Program-made: the position numbers and the translations under genes
Origin: Ruminococcaceae bacterium UBA7212
GTDB lineage: Bacteria; Bacillota; Clostridia; Oscillospirales; Acutalibacteraceae
Direction: 5' to 3'
Assembly (NCBI GenBank): GCA_002490525.1
Contig: DKUE01000025.1
Span: 1-36,369, forward strand
DNA: 36,369 nt
Shown here: in pieces, positions 22,361 through 30,429 of the stretch
Position numbering within the stretch: the first letter of the stretch is position 1
How the letters are laid out: every line of letters begins with the position of its first letter
The notes under the pieces: generated by a model
What the model was told of the DNA's origin: nothing
Seen by the model: only the letters and a program-made list of their open reading frames with translations
Databases searched by the model: none

Positions 22361-23302
22361 TCAATATGCAAATCGATATTCATATTTTGTCCATTCGTGT
22401 GCAGCAAAATTCCGTACGCGTACAACCACCTCGTCTGCATATACTTCCGTTTGCAGTCCCATGCCTGTATTCTGCATATCGGCATCGCCGTCTGTATTTT
22501 CCGAACCAAACGAGGGCACATTGATATATGTAATCTGCCCTTCCTCTGAAACGCCGTAGCCATCTTCATAAATGCCCATATGTAAATGTCCCGTAAAGAA
22601 GAAAATGCGGTTGTCGTATTTTCGCAGCAGCGCAAGCAGTTCGTCGCTTTGTTCGCCGACGTGCCCCTCCTGCCAAACCTGGGAGAATACGTGGTTCAGA
22701 GGCCAGTGGCTGAACAAAAATACGGGCTTTTCGCTTTTTTCCGCCTCCTGCAAAACACCGTCCAGCCATTCGAACTGTTCGGGAGAAATATACTGTGCCA
22801 CACCCGCATCGCTGTCGGACGCGAGCACAATAAAATAACAGCCCTCTATTACCCGCGCGTAGTACAGCTCTTCGATTTGATTTTCCAAAAACGTATTGTT
22901 GAAGCGGATGAACCGTTCCCGCAGTTTATTGTAATCGCCCTGATTGTGTTTTCCCGGGCAAATATCGTGATTGCCTACCGCCATGAGCACCGTATCAATT
23001 GTATTGTATTTCCGCAGAAGGCCGTACACAATCGATTGTTCCAAAACCTGACCGTTCATCGTGTTGTCGCCGACCATGACCAAGGCGCGGCTTTGCACCT
23101 CCGCGCTTGCCATATCCCGAAAGCCCTCGCCGTACAGTGTGTGCTTATCCGAACTGTTGCCCTCCATATGCCCGTCGGAAAGCACGGTAAAGCTGAATTG
23201 CATTTCCTCCGGCGTTTGCGGCGTGTAAGAGGCGACCTCCCCCGATGGTGAAAATACGAATACCGCTAAAATAACGGCGAGCATTTTATAAAGCACAGAC
23301 AT
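22361..23302 (-). CDS. Exported calcineurin-like metallophosphoesterase
   Basis: The 313-residue protein has an N-terminal hydrophobic signal sequence (MLAVILAVFVFSPSGEV) and the five motifs of the two-metal phosphoesterase fold: DGH (Asp43, His45), GDN (Asp79), GNHD (Asn111, His112), FSHWPL (His199) and GHLHMG (His239, His241). Substrates in the family range from nucleotides to phospholipids and phosphoproteins, so specificity cannot be stated. The start has GGGAG 9 nt upstream. It follows aroQ by 23 nt and probably shares its transcript, although a link to shikimate synthesis is not obvious. No clear terminator is visible downstream. Confidence 0.88.
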   Translation of the reverse strand: MSVLYKMLAVILAVFVFSPSGEVASYTPQTPEEMQFSFTVLSDGHMEGNSSDKHTLYGEGFRDMASAEVQSRALVMVGDNTMNGQVLEQSIVYGLLRKYNTIDTVLMAVGNHDICPGKHNQGDYNKLRERFIRFNNTFLENQIEELYYARVIEGCYFIVLASDSDAGVAQYISPEQFEWLDGVLQEAEKSEKPVFLFSHWPLNHVFSQVWQEGHVGEQSDELLALLRKYDNRIFFFTGHLHMGIYEDGYGVSEEGQITYINVPSFGSENTDGDADMQNTGMGLQTEVYADEVVVRVRNFAAHEWTKYEYRFAY

Positions 23303-23325
23303 ATTTTCAGTCTCCCTTTCCCCGT

Positions 23326-23757
23326 TTATTTTTTATTTACAAGATACTCCATCGCTTTTTTATAGCCGTCAAAGCCGAGTCCGATAAAATGTGCCTCACA
23401 TGCCATTCCCGCATAAGAAAGCTTACGAAAATCCTCGCGCGTGTTCACATCGGAAATATGCACCTCCGCGGCAGGAATTCCCACGGCCTTGAGTGCATCC
23501 AAAATAGCAACGCTTGTATGCGTATATGCGGCAGGATTGATAACAATACCGTCAAACACGCCGTATGCCGCCTGAATTTTGTCCACAATATCGCCTTCGT
23601 GGTTCGACTGATAGCACTCGGCCTCGGCGCCCATTTCTTCTGCCCATACCCGAATCAGCGAAATCAGCGTCTCGTAAGTCTGCGCACCGTAAATATTCGG
23701 CTCACGAATCCCGAGCATATTCAGATTCGGCCCATTGATAATCAAAATCTTTTTCAT
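23326..23757 (-). CDS. aroQ: Type II 3-dehydroquinate dehydratase
   Basis: This enzyme converts 3-dehydroquinate to 3-dehydroshikimate, step three of the shikimate pathway, as a cytoplasmic dodecamer. The 143-residue length and motifs are typical: NGPNLNMLGIREPNIYG with the catalytic Tyr23 and Arg18, the flexible lid region, NPAAYTHTS, and VHISDVNTRE carrying the catalytic His. The start codon overlaps the aroEK stop by one base (TAATG), so the two are translationally coupled. The operon thus encodes three consecutive shikimate steps. Confidence 0.96.
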   Translation of the reverse strand: MKKILIINGPNLNMLGIREPNIYGAQTYETLISLIRVWAEEMGAEAECYQSNHEGDIVDKIQAAYGVFDGIVINPAAYTHTSVAILDALKAVGIPAAEVHISDVNTREDFRKLSYAGMACEAHFIGLGFDGYKKAMEYLVNKK

Positions 23758-24971
23758 TACATTCTCTCCAAAATACGTTTTTCTACCGTCGGAAGGTCTC
23801 CGTTTCCGTCAATTTCCCTGTCGCACACCGTGCGGTACAGCGGCAAACGCTGTGCATACATATCGGACAGCTTATTTTGCTGTGAAAGCGGTCGGCCGTC
23901 ACACGGCAGTACCGAAATATCGCGGTTAATAAATAAAACCGTACTGTTTTGCCGCAGAATATCAAAATTCTCGAGACGCGTGACCGCACCGCCGCCCGTT
24001 GCAATCACCGCACCGCTTTGTTTGCACAAATCGGACAGTACCTGTGTTTCTAAGTGTCGAAACTCTGTTTCGCCGTCCGTCGCAAAAATTTCGGGAATCG
24101 TGCGTCCTGCTTTTCGTACCAACACTTCATCTGCATCAAAAAACTGTCTGTCGGTTTTTGCGGCAATCCGCCTGCCGAGCGTGGATTTTCCGCAGCCCGG
24201 CATACCGACCAGCACAATATTTTGCATCTGCCGCGCCAAGTCTCTGTATATTTCCGCGATTACGCCGTTGGCAATCGGCTCACCTGTAAACAGCTCCGCC
24301 GCGCGTTTTGCCTGTGCAACAAGCATCGGAAGCCCCGAACAGGCAGGAATCCCCCGCCGCTCGGCATCTAAAATCAGCTTTGTTTTCTGCGGATTGTAGA
24401 CAATATCCAAAACACCCGAAAGCTTTTGAAAACCGTCTAAGGAAAGCGGCGTTTCCAAATTGTGCGGATACATGCCGACGGGTGTGGTGTTTACAAGCAA
24501 ATCCGCATCAAAATGGCGGTCTATATTTTGATAATTGTTTTCCCCGCTGCGGGAAATGTTGACAATGTCGCGTGCACCGAGGTCGGAAAGCACCTTCAGA
24601 ATCGGCAAAGACGCCCCGCCCGAACCCAACACCAACGCCTTTTTACCCGCAACGGCGATACCGCTTTGCTGTACAAGATACAAAAAGCCGTCATAGTCGG
24701 TGTTCTCCCCGCGCAAGCCGCCGTTCGGCAAGACGGTAATTGTATTCACCGAGCCGATGGCTTTTGCGTTTTCGGAAATTTCCGAAAGATAGGGCAGAAC
24801 CGCTTTTTTATAGGGGATGGTTACATTCAGACCGTCAAATTCGCGTGCCTTTAAAAAGGATTCCAACCTCTCGGGCGCAATCTCAAATAAATTGTATTCG
24901 TAATCTCCTAACCGCGCATGAATCTGCGGGGAAAAGCTGTGTTCTAATTTTTCACCTAAAAGTCCGTACAT
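23757..24971 (-). CDS. Bifunctional shikimate dehydrogenase-shikimate kinase fusion
   Basis: The 404-residue protein fuses AroE (residues 1 to about 250) to AroK (about 253 to 404). AroE reduces 3-dehydroshikimate with NADPH; visible are HSFSP, NVTIPYK with catalytic Lys55, GENTDYDG with catalytic Asp92, the nucleotide loop LGSGGAS, VNTTPVGM and the C-terminal MLVAQAKRAAELFTG. AroK phosphorylates shikimate; visible are Walker A GMPGCGKST (256-264), FFDAD, IPEIFATDGETEFR, ATGGGAV and RPL. Both halves look intact. The ATG at 24971 with GGGTGA 6 nt upstream is preferred over the in-frame GTG at 24980. It is first in aroEK-aroQ-phosphoesterase. Fused AroE-AroK is uncommon, since these are usually separate genes. 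Confidence 0.95.
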   Translation of the reverse strand: MYGLLGEKLEHSFSPQIHARLGDYEYNLFEIAPERLESFLKAREFDGLNVTIPYKKAVLPYLSEISENAKAIGSVNTITVLPNGGLRGENTDYDGFLYLVQQSGIAVAGKKALVLGSGGASLPILKVLSDLGARDIVNISRSGENNYQNIDRHFDADLLVNTTPVGMYPHNLETPLSLDGFQKLSGVLDIVYNPQKTKLILDAERRGIPACSGLPMLVAQAKRAAELFTGEPIANGVIAEIYRDLARQMQNIVLVGMPGCGKSTLGRRIAAKTDRQFFDADEVLVRKAGRTIPEIFATDGETEFRHLETQVLSDLCKQSGAVIATGGGAVTRLENFDILRQNSTVLFINRDISVLPCDGRPLSQQNKLSDMYAQRLPLYRTVCDREIDGNGDLPTVEKRILERM

Positions 24972-25039
24972 ATAAGTCACCCGGAAATGATGTTAAAGTA
25001 TTATGCCGCACATCGCACATGCAATATGCACCCTTACAG

Positions 25040-25200
25040 TCTGTATAGGGTTTATGGAAAGAATGTGTAGGGAACGACCCCTGTATCGCTTCGGGAAGTT
25101 TCATCTGACTTCGGCGGACGGGCGCGCAATGCACGCCTCTACGCTCGTTTTACTCTCTGTTGCACACTTTGTGTGCGACATTTCCCCCTGAGAGAAGGGA
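25040..25200. repeat. Dispersed intergenic repeat mosaic
   Basis: 'GTGTAGGGAACGACCCCTGT' followed by 'ATCGCTTCGGGAAGTTTCATC' type sequence resembles the hairpin modules at about 5945 and 13540. TTGCACACTTTGTGTGCGAC adds a further inverted pair (GCACAC/GTGTGC). Confidence 0.55.
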
Positions 25201-25217
25201 ATCAGGTCTTTACATGC

Positions 25218-25258
25218 AAAAACTGCCTTTGCATTTCTATCATAACACAAAAGCAGTT
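25218..25258 (-). terminator. Terminator of the heat-shock operon
   Basis: AACTGCTTTTG/CAAAGGCAGTT read on the minus strand (25248-25258 with 25221-25231) forms 11 bp with one G-U pair and a 16-nt loop, followed by a short U-run. It lies 15 nt after the dnaJ stop codon. Confidence 0.65.
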
Positions 25259-25272
25259 CTTTTTACAGTATT

Positions 25273-26427
25273 TTATTTTCTCTTTTTACCGAAAAAGCCT
25301 TTTTTCTCTTCTTCACCGCGTCCGAGATGTGCGGTTTCGTTGCCGAGGGCTTTGTCCAGTTCCATAAGCAGACGTTTTTGCTCTGCGTTTAACTCTCTCG
25401 GCACATCCACCACTACGCGCACCAACTGGTCGCCGCGTCCGCGGTTGTTGAGACTTTGAATACCGCGTCCTTTGAGTTTAAACACATCGCCCGACTGCGT
25501 GCCTGCGGGGATGTTATATTTCACCTTTCCGTCGAGGGTCGGCACTTGCAATTCACAGCCGAGTGCCGCCGCCGCATAGCTGATATGCATTTCCACCCAG
25601 ACATTGTAGCCGTCGCGTTCAAAAATCGGATGCGGACGTACATTGACCGCCACGCGCAAATCGCCCGCAGGACCACCGTTTACGCCTTTATTGCCCTGCC
25701 CGCGCGCATTGATAATCTGGCGGTCATCAATACCCGCAGGGATTTTCACCGTGATTTTCGCAGGTCTGCGCACACGCCCAGCACCGCGGCATTTTTTACA
25801 GGGATTGTCGATAATCGTACCCTTGCCGCCGCACCGCGAACACGCCTTCTGTGTTTGAAACATACCGAACGGTGTTCTTTGCGAAGTCGTGACCTGCCCG
25901 CGACCGTTACATTCGGGGCAGGTTTTCGGAGAGGTCCCTGCCGCCGCACCGCTGCCGTGGCATTCGTCGCAAACCTCAATACGGCTGGATTCCACCTCGC
26001 GTTCGCAGCCCTTCGCCGCTTCCTCAAACGAAATGGTCACACTCGCCTGCGTGTCACTGCCGCGCTGGGGTGCATTCGGATTAGAAGCACCGCCGCCGAA
26101 CCCGCCGCCGAAAATATTACTGAAAATATCTCCGAGGTCAAAGTCAAAGCCCTGCCCGTTAAAGCCGCCGTAGCCGCCCTGCCCCGCGCCGTAATTCGGG
26201 TCAACGCCCGCATGACCGAATCGGTCATACCTTGCCTTTTTCTCGGCGTCGGACAACACCTCGTAAGCCTCGTTTGCCTCTTTGAATTTTTCCTCGGCTT
26301 CTTTGTCACCGGGGTGCAAATCGGGATGGTACTGCTTTGCGGTTTTGCGGTATGCTTTTTTAATTTCATCCTCAGTCGCATTCTTATCTACACCGAGGAC
26401 TTCGTAATAATCGCGTTTTTCTGCCAT
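25273..26427 (-). CDS. dnaJ: Chaperone protein DnaJ
   Basis: DnaJ delivers unfolded clients to DnaK and stimulates its ATPase. The 384-residue protein has a J-domain with HPD at 34-36, a Gly/Phe region (about 70-115), four CxxCxGxG zinc-finger repeats (Cys153-156, 170-173, 196-199, 210-213) and the C-terminal client-binding and dimerisation domains. The short C-terminal tail is Lys-rich. It is the last gene of hrcA-grpE-dnaK-dnaJ. The 230-nt gap to dnaK contains hairpin-rich repeat sequence, which may reduce cotranscription. Confidence 0.97.
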   Translation of the reverse strand: MAEKRDYYEVLGVDKNATEDEIKKAYRKTAKQYHPDLHPGDKEAEEKFKEANEAYEVLSDAEKKARYDRFGHAGVDPNYGAGQGGYGGFNGQGFDFDLGDIFSNIFGGGFGGGASNPNAPQRGSDTQASVTISFEEAAKGCEREVESSRIEVCDECHGSGAAAGTSPKTCPECNGRGQVTTSQRTPFGMFQTQKACSRCGGKGTIIDNPCKKCRGAGRVRRPAKITVKIPAGIDDRQIINARGQGNKGVNGGPAGDLRVAVNVRPHPIFERDGYNVWVEMHISYAAAALGCELQVPTLDGKVKYNIPAGTQSGDVFKLKGRGIQSLNNRGRGDQLVRVVVDVPRELNAEQKRLLMELDKALGNETAHLGRGEEEKKGFFGKKRK

Positions 26428-26439
26428 GTAAGTACTCCC

Positions 26440-26650
26440 TTAAATCGGGTATATCGCGCAGGGACGGACATCCCTGTCCGTCCGCTGCAATTTCATCAGA
26501 TTCTTGCGGGGCGTCGAGGTTGCGGCTTCGCCGTTACCCTTTTGTCGCGCTTCGCGACATTTCCGAATCTACGTCCCTACGACATATCGCCGCTGATCTG
26601 TTCTTATTTCGGCGGGCGACTGAGGACAGCCGCCCCTACAAGTCAGCTTA
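26440..26650. repeat. Hairpin-rich repeat insert between dnaK and dnaJ
   Basis: Three inverted repeats follow each other: GGACGGACA/TGTCCGTCC with loop TCCC (about 26461-26482), TGTCGCG/CGCGACA with loop CTT (about 26542-26558), and GGGCGACTG/CAGCCGCCC with loop AGGA and one mismatch (about 26614-26635). 'ACGTCCCTACG' and 'CGCCCCTACA' tie it to the other dispersed repeats. It interrupts an otherwise compact heat-shock operon. Confidence 0.65.
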
Positions 26651-26658
26651 TTGCCGAA

Positions 26659-28500
26659 TTATTCTACATCCGTGTAATCTGCTTCGTAATAACCGTCGTC
26701 GCCCTTGTTCTGCGCACCGCCGGGCTGTGCGCCCGCATCCGTCGGATTCGCCTGCTGCTGTGCCTGTGCCGCCGCTTGGTAAATCGTCTGGGCAACTTGG
26801 TTAAATTTCTCAGTCAGGGCATCTTTTTTCGCCTTGATGTCATCCAAATTGTCACCCTTGAGCGCCTCTTTCAGTGCATCAATCTTGCCCTGAATTTCGT
26901 TTTTGTCATTCTCGGGCAGCTTGTCACCGTTTTCGTTAAGGATTTTTTCACACTGATAGACCATCTGGTCTGCTTCGTTGCGGGTATCGATGCCCTCTTT
27001 GCGTTTCTTATCCTCTGCTGCATACTGCTCCGCCTCACGGACTGCCTTTTCCACATCATCCTTCGACATGTTGGTCGAAGAAGTGATGGAAATGGACTGC
27101 TCCTTCTGTGTACCGAGGTCTTTTGCGGAAACATGCACAATACCGTTTGCATCAATATCAAAGGTAACTTCAATCTGCGGCACGCCGCGGGGTGCGGGCA
27201 TGATACCGTCGAGGTGGAACACACCCAGGGTCTTGTTATCCTTTGCGAATTCGCGCTCGCCCTGTAAAACATGGACTTCTACGGAAGTCTGATTGTCCGC
27301 GGCAGTAGAGAAGATTTGGCTCTTCTTCGTCGGAATGGTTGTGTTTCTTTCGATAATCTTGGTGGAAACACCGCCCATGGTTTCAATGCCGAGGGACAGA
27401 GGCGTTACGTCCAGAAGCAAAATGCCTTCGACGTCACCGCCGAGCACGCCGCCCTGAATCGCCGCGCCGACCGCGACACATTCATCGGGATTGATGCCCT
27501 TGAACGGCTCATGACCCATGAAGGATTTAATGGCTTCCTGCACGGCAGGAATTCTTGAAGAACCGCCGACCATCAGCACCTTGTTGATTTGGCTTGCGGA
27601 AAGCCCGGAATCCTTGAGCGCTTGGCGGACAGGCCCCATGGTCGCTTCCACCAAATCTGCGGTCATTTCATTGAATTTCGCGCGGGTCAGTGTGGTTTCC
27701 AAGTGTTTCGGACCGGTTGCGTCCGCAGTGATGAAGGGCAGGCTGATTTGCGAGGTGGTTACACCCGAAAGCTCAATCTTCGCTTTTTCCGCCGCTTCCT
27801 TCAAACGCTGCATCGCCATTTTATCGGAACGCAGGTCAATGCCCTGCTCTTTTTTGAATTCATCCGCCAACCAGTCAATCACGCGCTGGTCGAAATCGTC
27901 GCCGCCCAAACGGTTGTTACCGGCAGTTGCCAGCACTTCCTGCACGCCATCGCCCATTTCGATAATGGAAACATCGAACGTACCGCCGCCGAGGTCGTAC
28001 ACCATTACCTTCTGGTCATCCTCTTTGTCAATACCGTAGGCGAGCGCCGCCGCTGTCGGCTCGTTGATAATGCGTTTGACATCCAAGCCTGCAATTTTGC
28101 CTGCGTCCTTCGTTGCCTGACGCTGTGCATCGGTGAAATAGGCGGGAACGGTGATAACCGCTTCGGTCACCTTACAGCCGAGGTAAGCCTCTGCATCTGA
28201 TTTCAGCTTTTGCAGAGTCATTGCGGAAATTTCCTGAGGAGTGTAATTTTTATCGCCGATAGCTACCTTGTAGTCCGTACCCATGTGGCGCTTAATAGAA
28301 GCGACTGTGCGGTCGGGATTGGTGATTGCCTGTCTTTTGGCAACCTGACCGACCATTCTTTCGCCGTCCTTCGAAAAAGCGACTACGGACGGTGTAGTTC
28401 TTGCGCCTTCTGCATTTGCGATAACCACAGGCTCGCCGCCTTCGATAACCGCTACGCAGGAATTGGTTGTACCTAAGTCAATACCGATTACTTTTGCCAT
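26659..28500 (-). CDS. dnaK: Chaperone protein DnaK (Hsp70)
   Basis: DnaK binds exposed hydrophobic peptides in an ATP-driven cycle in the cytoplasm. The 613-residue protein starts MAKVIGIDLGTTNSCVAV, with phosphate-1 and phosphate-2 motifs (DLGGGTFDVSI; GGSSRIPAVQ) and the conserved VPAYF linker segment. The substrate-binding domain follows VLLLDVTPLSLGIETMGG, with a helical lid and a Gly/Gln-rich tail ending YYEADYTDVE. The ATG at 28500 has GGAGG 9 nt upstream. It lacks the extra insert in the nucleotide-binding domain found in Gram-negative DnaK (NPDRTVASIKRHMGTDYK follows directly), which is typical of Firmicutes. Confidence 0.98.
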   Translation of the reverse strand: MAKVIGIDLGTTNSCVAVIEGGEPVVIANAEGARTTPSVVAFSKDGERMVGQVAKRQAITNPDRTVASIKRHMGTDYKVAIGDKNYTPQEISAMTLQKLKSDAEAYLGCKVTEAVITVPAYFTDAQRQATKDAGKIAGLDVKRIINEPTAAALAYGIDKEDDQKVMVYDLGGGTFDVSIIEMGDGVQEVLATAGNNRLGGDDFDQRVIDWLADEFKKEQGIDLRSDKMAMQRLKEAAEKAKIELSGVTTSQISLPFITADATGPKHLETTLTRAKFNEMTADLVEATMGPVRQALKDSGLSASQINKVLMVGGSSRIPAVQEAIKSFMGHEPFKGINPDECVAVGAAIQGGVLGGDVEGILLLDVTPLSLGIETMGGVSTKIIERNTTIPTKKSQIFSTAADNQTSVEVHVLQGEREFAKDNKTLGVFHLDGIMPAPRGVPQIEVTFDIDANGIVHVSAKDLGTQKEQSISITSSTNMSKDDVEKAVREAEQYAAEDKKRKEGIDTRNEADQMVYQCEKILNENGDKLPENDKNEIQGKIDALKEALKGDNLDDIKAKKDALTEKFNQVAQTIYQAAAQAQQQANPTDAGAQPGGAQNKGDDGYYEADYTDVE

Positions 28501-28568
28501 GATAATAGCCTCCAAAAATAGAAAATGATATATGTCAAATCAGGTTCCTGCCCTATTGGGTTTCAGCC

Positions 28569-29102
28569 TTAATTTACAACTTTTACAACAGCGGGGCGGA
28601 GAATCCTTTCGCCGAGGCGATAGCCTTTTGAGAATACGTCTGTCACGCTGTTTTCGGGTGCGCCCTCCTCTTCCGTATGCATCACCGCACTGTGGATGTT
28701 TGGGTCAAAGCTGTCTCCTGCTTCGCCGAACGCCTCTACACCGAGCTTTTTAAAAATTTCCGTAAACTGATTAAAAATCATGTCCACGCCCTTTTGGTAA
28801 TCCTCAAGCGCCGCATCCTTATTTCCCGCCGCACGCTCGAAATTGTCCAAAACAGGCAGTAGCTCCGTAAGCACCGATGCTTTGCTGTCGGTATATGCCT
28901 GTTCCTTTTCGCGTGCGGAGCGCTTGCGGAAATTGTCGTATTCCGCCAAAGTGCGCAAATGCTTGTCGTTTGCCTCTTGCAGGGCCTTCTCTAATTCGGC
29001 GGTTCTTTCGTCCGCCGCAGAAGCTTCTTCTGCTTCGACAGCCTGTGCAGAAGTCTCTTTCGTTTCTTCCGCCGGTTTTTTTGCCGTTTCCTTTTTTGCC
29101 AT
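28569..29102 (-). CDS. grpE: Nucleotide exchange factor GrpE
   Basis: GrpE releases ADP from DnaK and may act as a thermosensor. The 177-residue protein has an acidic, low-complexity N-terminus (KPAEETKETSAQAVEAEEASAADE), a long coiled coil (about 33-95 with LRTLAEYDNFRKRSAREKEQA) and a C-terminal beta-wing domain (GVEAFGEAGDSFDPNIHSAVMH, VFSKGYRLGERILRPAVVKV). It lies 4 nt after hrcA and 68 nt before dnaK, within the heat-shock operon. Confidence 0.96.
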   Translation of the reverse strand: MAKKETAKKPAEETKETSAQAVEAEEASAADERTAELEKALQEANDKHLRTLAEYDNFRKRSAREKEQAYTDSKASVLTELLPVLDNFERAAGNKDAALEDYQKGVDMIFNQFTEIFKKLGVEAFGEAGDSFDPNIHSAVMHTEEEGAPENSVTDVFSKGYRLGERILRPAVVKVVN

Positions 29103-29106
29103 AGCT

Positions 29107-30144
29107 TTATTCCTCCACCGTATCGGAAAGCATTTTCCCGACGATTTCTGTTAAGTAACGAAGGCTCGGAATGAGCCGTGCGTAATCCATGCGTGTCGGA
29201 CCGATGAGTCCCAGCGTACCGCTTTCATGCCCTGCAATTTCATAATTGTCAAAAACCATACTGGAATTCTGCAATTCGCGGAATCGGTTCTCCTGCCCGA
29301 TTAACACCTGCGGTGCAGATTTGCCGCTGTTTGTATAGCCCGAAAAAATCTGCCCCAGCATTTCGCCGTGCCGCAAAAACTCAATCAGCTCATAAGCGTT
29401 CTCGGCATACTCTTTATAGCCGAGCAAATTGCTCTGCCCCTCTAACAGGAGCTCCGTGCGTTCGGTCATGGCGGCAACATCTGCGAGTGCCACCAAAAGC
29501 GGCGTCATATCCAAGGATTTTTCACCGAGCGAAACCGCTAAGGTCTGAATTTTGGCGATGTGCATCGCCGCGGCGGGCTTGCCGATAAAATTCGCATTGA
29601 CAATATTGTAAAAGCTTTCCGCCATATCCACGGTGATTTCCCCGAAGGTCTTGCAGACACGGCTTTTGAGAATCCCCGACGAGGTCAGCATCACAATCAT
29701 TGCCGTACGTGTGCCGATAGGCACCAGTTCCACGCGCCGCACCACCGCTGCATCGTCAGCCGGTGTGGTAGATACTGCCGCGCATCGCGTCATCTCCGAC
29801 AAAATATTGCCCGCGGACTCCAGCACCTTTTGCACATCGCCCGAGGCGGGCGCCAGCTTTGCTTCAATCAGCCGTTTTTCGTTCGGAGAAAGCTCATATT
29901 GTCCCATCAGATGGTCCACATAATATCGATACCCCAACTCCGAGGGGATACGCCCTGCGGACGTATGCGGTTGCTCCAAAAGCCCGAGGGCTGACAGCTC
30001 CGCCATCTCGTTGCGCACGGTTGCCGAGGAGACTGACATCCCGAGTGACTCTACAAGCGATTTCGAACCGACAGGCTCACCCGTGGCAATATACCGTTCC
30101 ACAATTGCCGCCAAGAGCTTTTTTTTTCGTTCCGAAAGCTCCAT
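29107..30144 (-). CDS. hrcA: Heat-inducible transcription repressor HrcA
   Basis: HrcA binds CIRCE operators and is kept active by GroEL. The 345-residue protein has a winged-helix domain at the N-terminus (LSERKKKLLAAIVERYIATGEPVGSKSLVE...SSATVRNEMAELSALGLLEQPHTSAGRIPSELGYRYYVDHLM), followed by the GAF-like regulatory domain ending LGLIGPTRMDYARLIPSLRYLTEIV. Upstream in-frame codons to 30183 overlap the CIRCE operator, so the ATG at 30144 is the likely start, with a modest GGCGG ribosome binding site. First gene of the operon, it represses itself through the adjacent CIRCE. Confidence 0.96.
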   Translation of the reverse strand: MELSERKKKLLAAIVERYIATGEPVGSKSLVESLGMSVSSATVRNEMAELSALGLLEQPHTSAGRIPSELGYRYYVDHLMGQYELSPNEKRLIEAKLAPASGDVQKVLESAGNILSEMTRCAAVSTTPADDAAVVRRVELVPIGTRTAMIVMLTSSGILKSRVCKTFGEITVDMAESFYNIVNANFIGKPAAAMHIAKIQTLAVSLGEKSLDMTPLLVALADVAAMTERTELLLEGQSNLLGYKEYAENAYELIEFLRHGEMLGQIFSGYTNSGKSAPQVLIGQENRFRELQNSSMVFDNYEIAGHESGTLGLIGPTRMDYARLIPSLRYLTEIVGKMLSDTVEE

Positions 30145-30176
30145 ATCTGCCGCCTGCCTTTCCAAGATTAGCACTG

Positions 30177-30203
30177 TTAGCACTCTTTAGTATCGAGTGC
30201 TAA
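30177..30203 (-). promoter_or_regulatory. CIRCE operator (HrcA binding site), with an extra half-site
   Basis: A perfect TTAGCACTC-N9-GAGTGCTAA inverted repeat lies between promoter and hrcA. A further half-site, TTAGCACTG (30168-30176), abuts it as a direct repeat differing only in the last base. Confidence 0.97.
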
Positions 30204-30214
30204 CTACAATTTAT

Positions 30215-30243
30215 ACTATACAGTTAGGATGCCTTTTTGTCAA
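30215..30243 (-). promoter_or_regulatory. Promoter of hrcA-grpE-dnaK-dnaJ
   Basis: TTGACA (30238-30243), 17 nt, TATAGT (30215-30220) on the minus strand. The predicted start site near 30208 places CIRCE at the very beginning of the transcript. Confidence 0.88.
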
Positions 30244-30335
30244 TAATTTATTTGTAAACAATTTGTTAAAATGGTTTTTTCCGGCAGATGATAAGGCATT
30301 GTGCAACCACGGCGTTCGCGTAAAGCTGTAAAACG

Positions 30336-30364
30336 TTGCAAAAAAAACAAAAACATGGTAAAAT
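30336..30364 (+). promoter_or_regulatory. Probable promoter of the flippase gene
   Basis: TTGCAA (30336-30341), an A-rich 17-nt spacer, and TAAAAT (30359-30364), 65 nt before the start codon. Confidence 0.55.
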
Positions 30365-30429
30365 GCATATATTTAAACGAATACAAATCCAACGACAAAC
30401 ATTTTGATATTTCATGAAGGAACATAAAA

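Noticed and set aside
23389..24399. 336-codon plus-strand frame opposite aroQ and aroEK
   Set aside because: It runs across the junction of two well-supported genes and has Cys/Ser/Arg-rich shadow composition.
25456..27267. 603-codon open frame on the plus strand opposite dnaJ and dnaK
   Set aside because: It is antisense to two certain genes and spans the gap between them. Long frames opposite dnaK arise from its codon pattern and have misled earlier annotation; there is no ribosome binding site or family resemblance.
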